From NCBI RefSeq assembly GCF_034555935.1, contig NZ_JAYDCJ010000003.1, forward strand, positions 1,178,001 through 1,242,000: 64,000 nucleotides of DNA. The letters run 5' to 3'. A model generated the notes under the pieces. That model was not told where the DNA came from, did no database searches, and saw only the letters and a list, made by a program, of their open reading frames with translations. The stretch's first letter is position 1; each line of letters starts with the position of its first letter. The DNA is from Marinobacter qingdaonensis. GTDB taxonomy: Bacteria > Pseudomonadota > Gammaproteobacteria > Pseudomonadales > Oleiphilaceae. Shown here piece after piece: positions 37,082 to 46,314 of the stretch. Position numbers and translations under genes: made by a program.

Positions 37082-38332
37082 TCAGTTGATGAACCGTCCG
37101 AGCATGAACACACCGGCGTAACCCAGGGTGTAGGCCGTCAAAAGGTGGGCAAGATACCGCATGTAGGCGCCGAAGGTCAGCCCCGGGATCTTGCTCATGG
37201 CCACGATCCCGGCGGCCGAGCCGATGATCAGCAGCGAGCCGCCGACGCCGACCGCGTAGGTCAGCCCCATCCATTCACCCGGGCTCATGGTGATGCCGGC
37301 CTTGAGCAGGGCGGCGGTCAGCGGCACGTTGTCGATCACCGCCGAGAAGATCCCCATCAGATAGTTGGCGTACAGCGGCGGCAGCACATCGTAGATGGCC
37401 ACCAGCGACTGCAGCGCCTGGATTTCCTTGAGCATGCCCACCAGCAACAGAATGCCCAGGAAAAACAGCAGAGTATCGAATTCGATGATACGGATGTATT
37501 CGAGAATCGGGTCCAGGTCCGAGTCGTCGCTCATGAACCGGGATACCAGGAACATGATCGACAGCCCGAACAGGAAGGTCAGCACCGGGGGAATGCCGAA
37601 CAGGGCATTGCCGGCGATGGTGCTCAGGATTGTTAACAAAAACAGCAGGCCGATCACCGTATCCACCGGGCGGATCTCGTTCTTACGGGCGGTCAGGACC
37701 ACGGTGCCGGTCAGGCCCCGGGACAGCAGCACGGCGAGCACAAAGACGGTGATCGAGGCCGGCACAGCGAGGGTCAGCAGGGTCAGGATTTCCACCTTAT
37801 CCGCCAGGAAAATCATGAGGGTAGTGACGTCGCCGGTGATCAGCGAGACGCCGCCGGAGTTCACCGCGAAGACGACCAGGGTGACGAACTGAAGGCGTTT
37901 TTTCAGCTCCAGATCGAGTGACAGGATGAGCGAGCATGAGACTAACGTCGCGGTGATATTGTCTGCCAAAGAGGAGAAAATGAAGCAGAAAAGTCCGGTC
38001 AGAAATAACAGCTTCCGTTCGCTCACCTGGGTCGGCATGACCAGGTAGATCAGATTTTCGATCATCCCTTTCTTGTTCAGGTAAGCGACGAAGGTCATGG
38101 CCGCGACCAGGAACAGCCACAGCCCCGCGATTTCGGCAATGCTTTCGGCAAGGCCGCTGGCAATGGCGGCGGTTTCACCCTGACCATCGCTGGCCAGAAA
38201 GAGAAGAATCCAGCTCAGGGTGCCAAAGAACAGCGTGATCTTGGCTTTGTTGATGTGAATGACATCCTCAAAGATGACGCCAAGCAGCGCCAGAACAGCA
38301 AGCACAATCAGCACAGTTTCCAGGGCAGACAT
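37082..38332 (-). CDS. nhaD: NhaD-type Na+/H+ antiporter
   Basis: A 416-residue membrane protein of the ion-transporter superfamily with FEDVIHINKAKITLFFG at the start, SSLADNITATLVSCSLIL and NSGGVSLITGDVTTLMIFLA. NhaD exports sodium in halophilic and marine bacteria. It lies upstream of the CaCA gene with a nine-base gap, giving a salt-balance operon. Confidence 0.92.
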   Translation of the reverse strand: MSALETVLIVLAVLALLGVIFEDVIHINKAKITLFFGTLSWILLFLASDGQGETAAIASGLAESIAEIAGLWLFLVAAMTFVAYLNKKGMIENLIYLVMPTQVSERKLLFLTGLFCFIFSSLADNITATLVSCSLILSLDLELKKRLQFVTLVVFAVNSGGVSLITGDVTTLMIFLADKVEILTLLTLAVPASITVFVLAVLLSRGLTGTVVLTARKNEIRPVDTVIGLLFLLTILSTIAGNALFGIPPVLTFLFGLSIMFLVSRFMSDDSDLDPILEYIRIIEFDTLLFFLGILLLVGMLKEIQALQSLVAIYDVLPPLYANYLMGIFSAVIDNVPLTAALLKAGITMSPGEWMGLTYAVGVGGSLLIIGSAAGIVAMSKIPGLTFGAYMRYLAHLLTAYTLGYAGVFMLGRFIN

Positions 38333-38649
38333 CGGATCGTTCCGTCCAGATTAGGCAGACACCGGACGAATGGCCCGGTTGTGGCGGGAGTTTAGTCTTT
38401 TGCCCCGACACTCTCCACTGTCCGTAAGTGCAAGTGACGGCAGCAAAACATCAGCGAGCCGCCACAGCAAAGGCGCAACGATTGACATTCGCAATTTATT
38501 CTTTCGGCGAAAATCGGGATAATTGCGCCCACATTCAGACCGGAAGCACACGGCGGCGCCTTCAACCATGCGTCTGACCGGCTTTCGACAGGCTCTTCTG
38601 CTGATCGTGGGGGAGCGCACAGGCTTACTACTAGTTAGGGTATAGACCA
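38333..38649. other. Divergent nhaD/mqo intergenic region
   Basis: About 317 bases with an AT-rich stretch (near 38485-38525) that probably holds the promoters of both genes. I see no tRNA, riboswitch or convincing small gene. Confidence 0.5.
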
Positions 38650-40131
38650 ATGGCCGCAAGACAGGCAGACGTAGTGCTGGTCGGCGGTGGCGTCATGAGC
38701 GCCACCCTCGGCATGATGCTCAGGCAGCTGGATCCGTCCCTGGACATCGTCATGGTGGAGCGTCTTGACCACGTTGCCCATGAAAGCACCGACGGATGGA
38801 ACAACGCAGGCACCGGCCACGCCGGGTATTGCGAACTGAACTACACGCCGGAAACCGACGACGGGGACGTGGCCATCGAACGGGCGCTCAAGATCAACGC
38901 CCAGTTCGAAGTGTCGCTGCAGTTCTGGTCCTACTTGGTGGAGCAGGGCGTTCTGCCCGAGCCGGAAAGCTTCATCAACCGCACCCCGCACCAGAGCTTT
39001 GTCTGGGGTGAGAAAGACGTGGCCTTCCTGAAACGCCGCTTCGAACGCCTGAGCGCCCATCACCTGTTCCGGGAGATGGAATACACCGAGTCCCCGGACG
39101 AGCTGGAACAGTGGATGCCGCTGGTGGTCCAGCACCGGGATCCGATGCAGCGGGTCGCCGCCACGCGCATCAAGCACGGCGCCGACGTCGATTTTGGTTC
39201 CCTGACCCGCAGCATGGTCGAGTACCTGGAGAGCCAGCCTAACTTCGAGCTGATGCTGAGCAGCCCGGTGCACTACATCGACCAGCGTGACAACGGCCGC
39301 TGGAAGGTCCGGGTCCGCAACCAGAAGACCGGCGAGCTGACCAAGCTGGAAGCCGGGTTCGTGTTCCTGGGAGCCGGCGGTGGCGCCCTGCCGATGCTGC
39401 AGAAATCCGGCATTGACGAAGCCCGCGGCTACGGGGGCTTCCCGGTCAGCGGCCAGTGGCTGGTGTGCCGCAAGCCCGAGATCGTCGAGCAGCACCACGC
39501 CAAGGTGTATGGCAAGGCGCCCATCGGTGCGCCGCCCATGTCGGTGCCGCACTTGGATACCCGCATCATCAATGGCGAGCCGGCCCTGCTGTTCGGGCCC
39601 TTCGCTGGCTTCACCACCCGCTTCCTGAAGCAGGGCTCGGTGTTCGACCTGTTCGGCTCGGTCAAGCCCACCAACCTGCGCCCGATGCTGTCGGTGAGCA
39701 AGAGCAACATGGACCTGACCCGGTACCTGATCGGCGAGGTGTTCCAGTCCCACAGCGACCGGGTTGCCTCCCTGCGCAATTTCTTCCCGGACGCCCGTGA
39801 AGAGGACTGGGAACTGAAGATGGCCGGCCAGCGGGTGCAGATCATCAAGCAGGTGGAAGGCGGTGGCGGCAAGCTCGAATTCGGCACCGAAATCGTCGCC
39901 GCCCAGGACGGCACCCTGGCCGCCCTGCTGGGCGCCTCGCCCGGGGCCTCGACCGCGGCCAACGCGATGCTCGATGTGCTCGAGCGCTGTTTCCCCGAGA
40001 AGTTTGCCTCCCCCGAGTGGCAGGCGCGGATGAAAGAGCTGGTCCCGTCCTATGGCCAGTCCCTGGTCGAGGACGAGGAACTGCTGACCCACGTACGGGA
40101 ACGGACCCTGTCCACGCTGAAACTGCGCTGA
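38650..40131 (+). CDS. mqo: Malate:quinone oxidoreductase
   Basis: This 493-residue membrane-associated FAD enzyme oxidises malate to oxaloacetate and reduces quinone. The FAD site VVLVGGGVMSATLGMML and the Mqo segment GWNNAGTGHAGYCELNYTPE are unmistakable. Together with fumC it serves the TCA cycle. A weak TTAGGG site precedes the ATG. A strong terminator follows. Confidence 0.96.
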   Translation: MAARQADVVLVGGGVMSATLGMMLRQLDPSLDIVMVERLDHVAHESTDGWNNAGTGHAGYCELNYTPETDDGDVAIERALKINAQFEVSLQFWSYLVEQGVLPEPESFINRTPHQSFVWGEKDVAFLKRRFERLSAHHLFREMEYTESPDELEQWMPLVVQHRDPMQRVAATRIKHGADVDFGSLTRSMVEYLESQPNFELMLSSPVHYIDQRDNGRWKVRVRNQKTGELTKLEAGFVFLGAGGGALPMLQKSGIDEARGYGGFPVSGQWLVCRKPEIVEQHHAKVYGKAPIGAPPMSVPHLDTRIINGEPALLFGPFAGFTTRFLKQGSVFDLFGSVKPTNLRPMLSVSKSNMDLTRYLIGEVFQSHSDRVASLRNFFPDAREEDWELKMAGQRVQIIKQVEGGGGKLEFGTEIVAAQDGTLAALLGASPGASTAANAMLDVLERCFPEKFASPEWQARMKELVPSYGQSLVEDEELLTHVRERTLSTLKLR

Positions 40132-40158
40132 TATTACTAATCGGTATAAAAAGCACAG

Positions 40159-40205
40159 AAGCACTGGGGCCGCTGGTTTTCAAACCTGCGGCCCCAGTGC
40201 TTTTT
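40159..40205 (+). terminator. Rho-independent terminator after mqo
   Basis: GCACTGGGGCCGC and GCGGCCCCAGTGC form a 13-bp perfect stem, extended by GGTTT/AAACC inside, and are followed by five T residues. Confidence 0.95.
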
Positions 40206-40287
40206 GGCCTGAAAACGTCGGCTCGATTTGCGATTTCCGAGTAAACGCATAGGTTTAAGGTAAACCCCCATGCAAAGGAGATAGCCT

Positions 40288-41520
40288 ATGAGCGACCAAA
40301 AATACAATCCGGAAAAGGGCTACGTGGCCCTGCTCGGCTGGAGCCTGAATGCGGTTGAGGCGGCCGACAAATTTGACCGGCGGTATGTGGTGGTCGCGCC
40401 CGACTGGGCCGAGGCTTATTGCAAGGAACACAGCATCCCCTATGTGCCATGGAACTTTGAGCGTCTGAACGACCGTTCCGTGGAAATTGCCCAGACCCTG
40501 AAGGACATGGGGGTCAACGTCGCGATTCCCCTGTTTGAGGAAACCGTGGAATGGGCCGGCGCCATCAACTCGGTGCTGATGGACAAGCCCAAGCTGTTCG
40601 GCCAGGCCATGCTGTTGCGGGACAAGGCGTTGATGAAGCGCCGGGCCCAGCTGGGTGGCATCCGGGTCGGCATCTTCGAGGAAGCCCACGACAAGGGCGA
40701 TGTCATCCGCTTTTTGAAACGGGTCAACCAGACCCTGCTGAAACTGGACGGGGACCCGAACGATCCCATCCACCTCAAGGCGTTCGACAAGGCCGGCTGC
40801 CTTGGCCACCGGGTCATCCGGACCCCGGACGAGGTCGACACCATCCCCGACGAAGAATTCCCGGTGCTGATGGAGTCCCACCTGGACGGCTGGGAGTTTG
40901 CCGTCGAAGCCTGGATCCACAACGGCAAGATCGCCTTCCTGAACATTTCCGAGTACGTCACCCTGGGTTACTCGGTGTTCGTGCCGGCGACGCCGGACCT
41001 GGAGAAGTACCGGGACCAGATTCGGGGCGAGATCGAGAAGCTGATCAAGACCTTCGACATCGAGTTCGGGTTTGTCCACCCCGAGTACTTCGTCACCAGC
41101 GACAGCACCATGTACTTTGGCGAGGTTGCCTATCGGCCGCCAGGCTTCAAGGTGTTTGAGCTGCTGGAGCGGGCCTACGGCTTCAACGCTTACCAGGGCC
41201 TGATCCTGTCCTTCGACCCGAAAACCACCGAGGAGGAGATCAAGGCCTTCTTCCCGCGGGAAGTGGTGGACGCCAAGGGCTATGCCGGCTGTTTCGGGGT
41301 GTACCCGCGTCGGCGCGTGGTCAGCAAGCTGGAAGTGCCGGAGGAGACCGAAAACCACGAGTATTTCGAGTCCCACGAGCTGACGCCGCCGCTGGAGGAA
41401 ACCGTCACCAAGCGCACCGCATTCGGCACCCACTGGGGGCTGGTGTATTTCTACGGGGACGATCCGTACGTCATGCGGGACCTCCTGAAACATCAGGAGG
41501 AACTGGATTTCTATGTATAA
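40288..41520 (+). CDS. ATP-grasp domain protein, unknown ligase
   Basis: A 410-residue soluble protein with the ATP-grasp plan: N-terminal Rossmann-like part (VALLGWSLNAVEAADKF), KPKLFGQAMLLRDKALMKRR, ATP/acceptor region HLKAFDKAGCLGHRV, EFPVLMESHLDGWEFAVEAWI, and metal-binding MYFGEVAYRPPG. Such enzymes join a carboxylate to an amine or thiol using ATP. The substrate is unknown. It is the first of three genes on one strand with a papain-like protein and a ThDP enzyme. It starts after CAAAGGAG. Confidence 0.78.
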   Translation: MSDQKYNPEKGYVALLGWSLNAVEAADKFDRRYVVVAPDWAEAYCKEHSIPYVPWNFERLNDRSVEIAQTLKDMGVNVAIPLFEETVEWAGAINSVLMDKPKLFGQAMLLRDKALMKRRAQLGGIRVGIFEEAHDKGDVIRFLKRVNQTLLKLDGDPNDPIHLKAFDKAGCLGHRVIRTPDEVDTIPDEEFPVLMESHLDGWEFAVEAWIHNGKIAFLNISEYVTLGYSVFVPATPDLEKYRDQIRGEIEKLIKTFDIEFGFVHPEYFVTSDSTMYFGEVAYRPPGFKVFELLERAYGFNAYQGLILSFDPKTTEEEIKAFFPREVVDAKGYAGCFGVYPRRRVVSKLEVPEETENHEYFESHELTPPLEETVTKRTAFGTHWGLVYFYGDDPYVMRDLLKHQEELDFYV

Positions 41521-41574
41521 TCAGGCCACGTCTTAACCACAAATGGGTTTGGTGCAGGCCCTGAGGAACGTCGC

Positions 41575-43599
41575 TTGAACGATAACCAACCGGGCAGCGC
41601 GGCGCCGGCGGTCAACTTCGACAAGCTGGTGCAACGCCTGGATGACGCCATCCAGGCACTGGAGGAGAGTCGGCCGTTCGCCAAGGCCGGCAAGCTCCCG
41701 CGCGTGTTCGACATTGCCCGCCGGGTGCTGCTGCAACCGGACGGCTGCCAGGCCATCGAGGAGCGCGCCGAGCGCCTTGAGCTGGCCGGCGTCTACCTGG
41801 GCACCGACTGGGCCGAACCTGCCATTCTTCTACCCTCGCTGACCACCCACTCGCTGCAGAGCCAGAACGCCGACACCGTGGTGATCGAGGCGTTCAGCGA
41901 ACTGCGCCTGCTGGCGGTGGCGCGGGGCAACTACCTGCATCCGTCGGTGTCGGCGGAGCAGGCCCATCATTATCTGACCCAGGTGCTGGCCATCAACCTG
42001 GGCCTGCTGTTTGGCATGACCGGAGAGGCCGAGCGGGAGCAGGGCAAGCTGGCCCTGATCAGCCAGTCGGTGGTGCAGTACGTGGCCCACCACATTGGCT
42101 ACGAGCACGTGATCGACAGCCTGATCGAGGAGATCTGGCGCATCCTGCAGCAACGGCCGATCCAGGTCTCCGACGTGCGCAAGATGATCACCCAGATTGC
42201 CATCTGCCGGGCCGATCCCGAGGCGGATCTGGGCGGCGCCGGCCGCGGTGCCGATCGGCTGATCTCCAGCCTCTACGGCCCGACCCGGGCCTGCAGCGAG
42301 GACCCGGGCGTGGTGGTGTACGAGCAGCGGCTCGAATCCATGGACGCCCAGGCCCTGCAGAATGAGGCCACCGGCTTCGCCCGCTCCATGCACGACACCG
42401 GTCTGGTGTCGCCTTACCACGCCAGCTTCGTGCGTTTCATCCTGAGTGACCAGGACACCCTGCTGACCGAAGCCCTGGGCCTGTCCAGCACCGGCCGGGA
42501 CTGCCTGCTGTGTTACCGGGAGCTGGTGCATACCCTGATCCAGGAAGGCATTTACCCGGAGACGGCCCAGGGGCTGTACGGTCTGGCGCTGTTGCTGGAG
42601 CGGGGCATTCTGTACCAGCCGCCGGTGGCTCCGGCGCTCTGGCGCCAGGCCCGGTTGTCGCTGTGCCCGCACGCCCGGGAACGGCTGCAACTGGCCTACG
42701 GCTACCACCCGCAGCCCGCCGCCTGGCTGATCCAGGGGGTGCTGAATATGCTGGGCCAGCCTCTGGGAGTGGGGCAGGGCAACAACCCCACCTGCCAGTC
42801 GGCACGGGCGCTGTCCATGTGGGCCTACAACGACCCCGACTACCTGTTGCAGATGGTGGCCTGGGCCGCGCGCGACAACGAAATCATCATGCACTTCGAG
42901 GGCAAGCCGGTGTCGTCGGCGCGCAGTCAGGGTGGCGTGGCCTCCGAGGTGACCCTGGACCTGGACCCGGTGTCCCTGGTGGTGGTGCCGCATCTGGATC
43001 GCATCTACGCCGAGATGGGCCGCATGGTTGCCGAACGTGAAGGTGACCCGCACCGCTGGGTTAACCCGGAGTTCCACGGCTGGTCCGCCGGGCGCGGCTT
43101 CGCCATCAACGTGGACGTGGAAACCGGCAACCTGGCCGATCTGGAAGGCTTCATCCGCCACTTCTACGCCAGCTATCACCCCTTCTACAACGGCAACCAG
43201 CCATTGATCCATCCGCAACCGGCGGGCATTGCCGTCACCGACAGCGCCGCCCGTTTCATCGGCTGGCACGCCATCACCCTGCTGCGGGTCGCCCTGGACC
43301 CGGAAAACCAGATGCGGGTGTACTTCTTCAACCCCAACAACGACAGCGGCCAGAACTGGGGCGATGATGTGAAAGTCAGCACCTCCGGCAATGGCGAGCG
43401 GTTTGGCGAATCCTCGCTGCCGTTCGAGCAGTTCACCTCCCGCCTCTACATTTACCACTTCGACCCGCTTGAGCGGGGCGAACCGGCGGATGTGGGCGAG
43501 GACGAACTCCGGCGGGTGATCGAGGGCGTTCACCGCAGCTGGGGCGACGGCCGGGTGCCCACCGGCTCACTGGAGGCGGAAGGCTCGCTGTCCGGCTAG
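41575..43599 (+). CDS. Large uncharacterised protein with papain-like catalytic residues
   Basis: A 674-residue soluble protein that I do not recognise as a named family. Residues 1-390 are mostly helical. The C-terminal part shows a cysteine-peptidase pattern: Gln401 six residues before Cys407 (VGQGNNPTCQSARALSMW, papain's Gln-Cys spacing), His565 (GWHAITLLRV) and Asn586 or Asp590 (FFNPNNDSGQNW). Order and spacing fit Cys-His-Asn papain-like enzymes, but this is inferred by eye. It starts at a TTG with GAGGAA eight bases before. It follows the ATP-grasp gene by 54 bases. Confidence 0.7.
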   Translation: MNDNQPGSAAPAVNFDKLVQRLDDAIQALEESRPFAKAGKLPRVFDIARRVLLQPDGCQAIEERAERLELAGVYLGTDWAEPAILLPSLTTHSLQSQNADTVVIEAFSELRLLAVARGNYLHPSVSAEQAHHYLTQVLAINLGLLFGMTGEAEREQGKLALISQSVVQYVAHHIGYEHVIDSLIEEIWRILQQRPIQVSDVRKMITQIAICRADPEADLGGAGRGADRLISSLYGPTRACSEDPGVVVYEQRLESMDAQALQNEATGFARSMHDTGLVSPYHASFVRFILSDQDTLLTEALGLSSTGRDCLLCYRELVHTLIQEGIYPETAQGLYGLALLLERGILYQPPVAPALWRQARLSLCPHARERLQLAYGYHPQPAAWLIQGVLNMLGQPLGVGQGNNPTCQSARALSMWAYNDPDYLLQMVAWAARDNEIIMHFEGKPVSSARSQGGVASEVTLDLDPVSLVVVPHLDRIYAEMGRMVAEREGDPHRWVNPEFHGWSAGRGFAINVDVETGNLADLEGFIRHFYASYHPFYNGNQPLIHPQPAGIAVTDSAARFIGWHAITLLRVALDPENQMRVYFFNPNNDSGQNWGDDVKVSTSGNGERFGESSLPFEQFTSRLYIYHFDPLERGEPADVGEDELRRVIEGVHRSWGDGRVPTGSLEAEGSLSG

Positions 43600-43712
43600 G
43601 TCGGCGCCGCAAACATCCGTCCGCCATTCACAACGTACTAAGCTAGCAAGAGCATTCCGGCGGGGCCTAATGGCCCCGACCGGCTCCATCGGCTTTGGCA
43701 CAGGGGGCAGGA

Positions 43713-45395
43713 ATGGCGAATGAGCCAACTTCAGGCGGGCGCACCGGCGCCGAACTGTTCATCCAGGCGCTGGAAAACGAGGGCGTGCGCTACGTCTTCG
43801 CGGTACCCGGCGAGGAGAATCTCGACCTGCTGGAGGCTCTGCGTACCTCCAACATCGAGTTGATACTCAACCGCCATGAACAGGCGGCCGGGTTCATGGC
43901 CGCCACCTACGGGCGGCTGACCGGCCGGGTGGGGGTGTGCCTGTCGACCCTGGGGCCGGGCGCGACCAACCTGGTCACCGCCGCCGCCTACGCCCAGCTC
44001 GGCGGCATGCCGATGCTGATGATCTCCGGCCAGAAGCCGATCAAATCCTCCAAGCAGGGGCTGTTCCAGATCCTGGACGTGGTGGACCTGATGCGTCCGC
44101 TCACCAAGTACACCCGGCAGATCAGCAACGCCAACACCATTCCGGCCAAGATTCGCGAAGCCTTCCGGTTGGCCTCCGAGGAGCGGCCCGGGGCCGTGCA
44201 CCTGGAGCTGCCCGAGGACATCGCCGCGGAAACCGCGGACCCGGACACCCACATCTTCGAGCCCAGTGATGCCCGCCGGCCCAGCGCCAGCGAAAAAAGC
44301 CTGGAGATGGCCTGTGACATGCTGCGCCAGGCCCGGCACCCGCTGATCATGATTGGCGCCGGTGCCAACCGCAAGCGGGTGTCCCAGGCGCTGATTCACC
44401 TGGTGAACGTCACCAACATCCCGTTCTTCACCACCCAGATGGGCAAGGGCGTGGTGGACGAGCGTCACCCCCGCTACCTGGGCAACGCCGCCCTCTCTAG
44501 CGGCGACTTCGTGCACTGCGCCATCGACCACGCCGACCTGGTGATCAACGTCGGACACGACGTGGTCGAGAAGCCGCCTTTCTTCATGCGCCCGGGCGGC
44601 AAGCAGGTCATCCACGTGAATTTCAGCGGCGCCGATGTCGACCCGGTGTACTTTCCCCAGCACGAGGTGGTGGGCGACATCGCCAACAGCGTGGAGTACC
44701 TGGCCGAGCATTGCGGCCACTGCGGCAATCACGATTTCAGCCGGTTCATGGAGGTCAAGGCCGCGGTCGACCGGCACCTGCAGGACCGGGCCGACGACGA
44801 CCGTTTCCCGGTGGTGCCCCAGCGCATCGTCAGCGATGTCCGCAGGGTGATGCCGGAGGACGGCATCATCGCCCTGGACAACGGCATGTACAAACTCTGG
44901 TTTGCCCGCAATTACCCGGCCTACGACAACAACACCGTGCTGCTGGACAACGCCCTGGCCTCCATGGGCGCCGGCCTGCCCAGCGCCATGATGGCGGCCA
45001 TGCTGCAGCCGAACCTGAAGGTGATGGCCATCTGCGGCGACGGCGGTTTCATGATGAACAGCCAGGAGCTGGAAACCGCGGTGCGGCTGAAGCTCAACCT
45101 GGTGGTGCTGATCATCAACGACAGCGCCTACGGCATGATCAAATGGAAGCAGGCCCAGGAAGGCTTCCAGAATTTTGGCCTGGATTACAGCAACCCGGAT
45201 TTTGTCACCTACGCCGATGCCTATGGGGCCCATGGCCACCGTGTGACCGGGGTGGCCGACCTGCGCCCGACCCTGGCGCAGGCGCTGGCCCAGGGTGGGG
45301 TGCACCTGGTGGATGTGCCGGTGGACTACAGCGAGAACCGCAGGGTGTTCGACGAAGAGTTGGCGGACCTGACCTGCCAGCTCAAGGCGCGGTAG
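43713..45395 (+). CDS. ThDP-dependent acetolactate-synthase-like enzyme
   Basis: This 560-residue enzyme has the three thiamine-diphosphate domains: N-terminal pyrimidine-binding part with catalytic Glu (NRHEQAAGFMA), central Rossmann-like domain, and the PP-binding GDGGFMMNSQELETAVRL to NLVVLIINDSAYG. It resembles acetolactate synthase large subunits (catabolic/IlvB-like). No regulatory subunit gene follows, so it may serve another 2-oxoacid reaction. It follows the papain-like gene by 113 bases. Confidence 0.85.
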   Translation: MANEPTSGGRTGAELFIQALENEGVRYVFAVPGEENLDLLEALRTSNIELILNRHEQAAGFMAATYGRLTGRVGVCLSTLGPGATNLVTAAAYAQLGGMPMLMISGQKPIKSSKQGLFQILDVVDLMRPLTKYTRQISNANTIPAKIREAFRLASEERPGAVHLELPEDIAAETADPDTHIFEPSDARRPSASEKSLEMACDMLRQARHPLIMIGAGANRKRVSQALIHLVNVTNIPFFTTQMGKGVVDERHPRYLGNAALSSGDFVHCAIDHADLVINVGHDVVEKPPFFMRPGGKQVIHVNFSGADVDPVYFPQHEVVGDIANSVEYLAEHCGHCGNHDFSRFMEVKAAVDRHLQDRADDDRFPVVPQRIVSDVRRVMPEDGIIALDNGMYKLWFARNYPAYDNNTVLLDNALASMGAGLPSAMMAAMLQPNLKVMAICGDGGFMMNSQELETAVRLKLNLVVLIINDSAYGMIKWKQAQEGFQNFGLDYSNPDFVTYADAYGAHGHRVTGVADLRPTLAQALAQGGVHLVDVPVDYSENRRVFDEELADLTCQLKAR

Positions 45396-45432
45396 AATGG
45401 CAGCCTGATTCATCAATTCAGGATGCGTGTGT

Positions 45433-46314
45433 ATGACCCTGTCCCTGTTTCGTGCCCTGCCGGCACTGTTCACTCTGGTGTTCCTGGCCGGCTGCTCCGG
45501 ACCGGAGACGCCCCAGGAAGTCGCCGAGGCGTTCTGGCAGGCGGTGGCCGAGAACGACACCGACGAGGTGATGGAGTTCTCCACCCTCAGTGTTCCGGCG
45601 GATTTTGACGCCATCGCCGGGGACTGGACCGGCGCCCAGCCAAGTTTTGGCCGGGTGGTGATCGACGAGGGTGAGGCCACCATCGTTACCCGGGTGCCGG
45701 CTCCGGACGCGCCCAACGGCCAACCCCGGGAACTGCTGACCTACCTGGTGGACGGCGTGGAGGGCTGGCAGGTGGACTACCAGCGGACCACCGACACCCT
45801 GCTGAACCCGTCTCCGCTGTCCAGCCTGATGGGCGAGCTCAATCGCCTGGGCGAGAAGCTGGCGGCCAGCTTTTCGTCTTCCTCCGACGATCTGGAAGCC
45901 CGCATGAACGAACTGGCACGGCAGCTGGAGCAGTACTCCGCCGACATGGAGTCCAAAGCCAAGGCGGCCATTGAGACCTTCGCCGAGCGCCTGCAGGAGG
46001 CAATCGAAGCGCTGGAGGAGTCGATCAACGAGGCCATTGAGGACGAGGACTCGGCGCCGCCCCAGGACCGGATCATCCTTGAGCAGGCGTCCATGAGCCT
46101 GGAGCGGGAAGTGGAAGCGCTGGAAGAGCCGACCATGGAGGTCCTGGCCAAGACCAGTCGTACCCTGGCGGAAACCGGTGAGCGCTTCACCCAGCTGAGC
46201 GCGCAAACCTACGACAAGTACCAGGACGAGTGGCTGGCCACCCTGCAGGACATCCGCAAGGACACCGAAGCCTTCTTCGCCGACCTGCACCAGAGCCTGG
46301 TGCGCGAGGGCTGA
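45433..46314 (+). CDS. Lipoprotein with coiled-coil C-terminal half
   Basis: A 293-residue protein with a type II signal and lipobox (LVFLAGC-SGPE), so it is anchored to a membrane by Cys. Residues 25-120 resemble the NTF2-like/DUF4878 lipoprotein domain (ETPQEVAEAFWQAVAENDTD). Residues 130-290 are Glu/Ala-rich long helices that should form coiled coil. No function is evident. I start at the ATG at 45433; AGGA lies nine bases upstream. It is convergent with cheV, stop to stop. Confidence 0.8.
   Translation: MTLSLFRALPALFTLVFLAGCSGPETPQEVAEAFWQAVAENDTDEVMEFSTLSVPADFDAIAGDWTGAQPSFGRVVIDEGEATIVTRVPAPDAPNGQPRELLTYLVDGVEGWQVDYQRTTDTLLNPSPLSSLMGELNRLGEKLAASFSSSSDDLEARMNELARQLEQYSADMESKAKAAIETFAERLQEAIEALEESINEAIEDEDSAPPQDRIILEQASMSLEREVEALEEPTMEVLAKTSRTLAETGERFTQLSAQTYDKYQDEWLATLQDIRKDTEAFFADLHQSLVREG

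Noticed and set aside
43731..45716. 661-residue minus-strand frame opposite the ThDP gene and lipoprotein
   Set aside because: It spans two real genes on the other strand and shows no recognisable domain.
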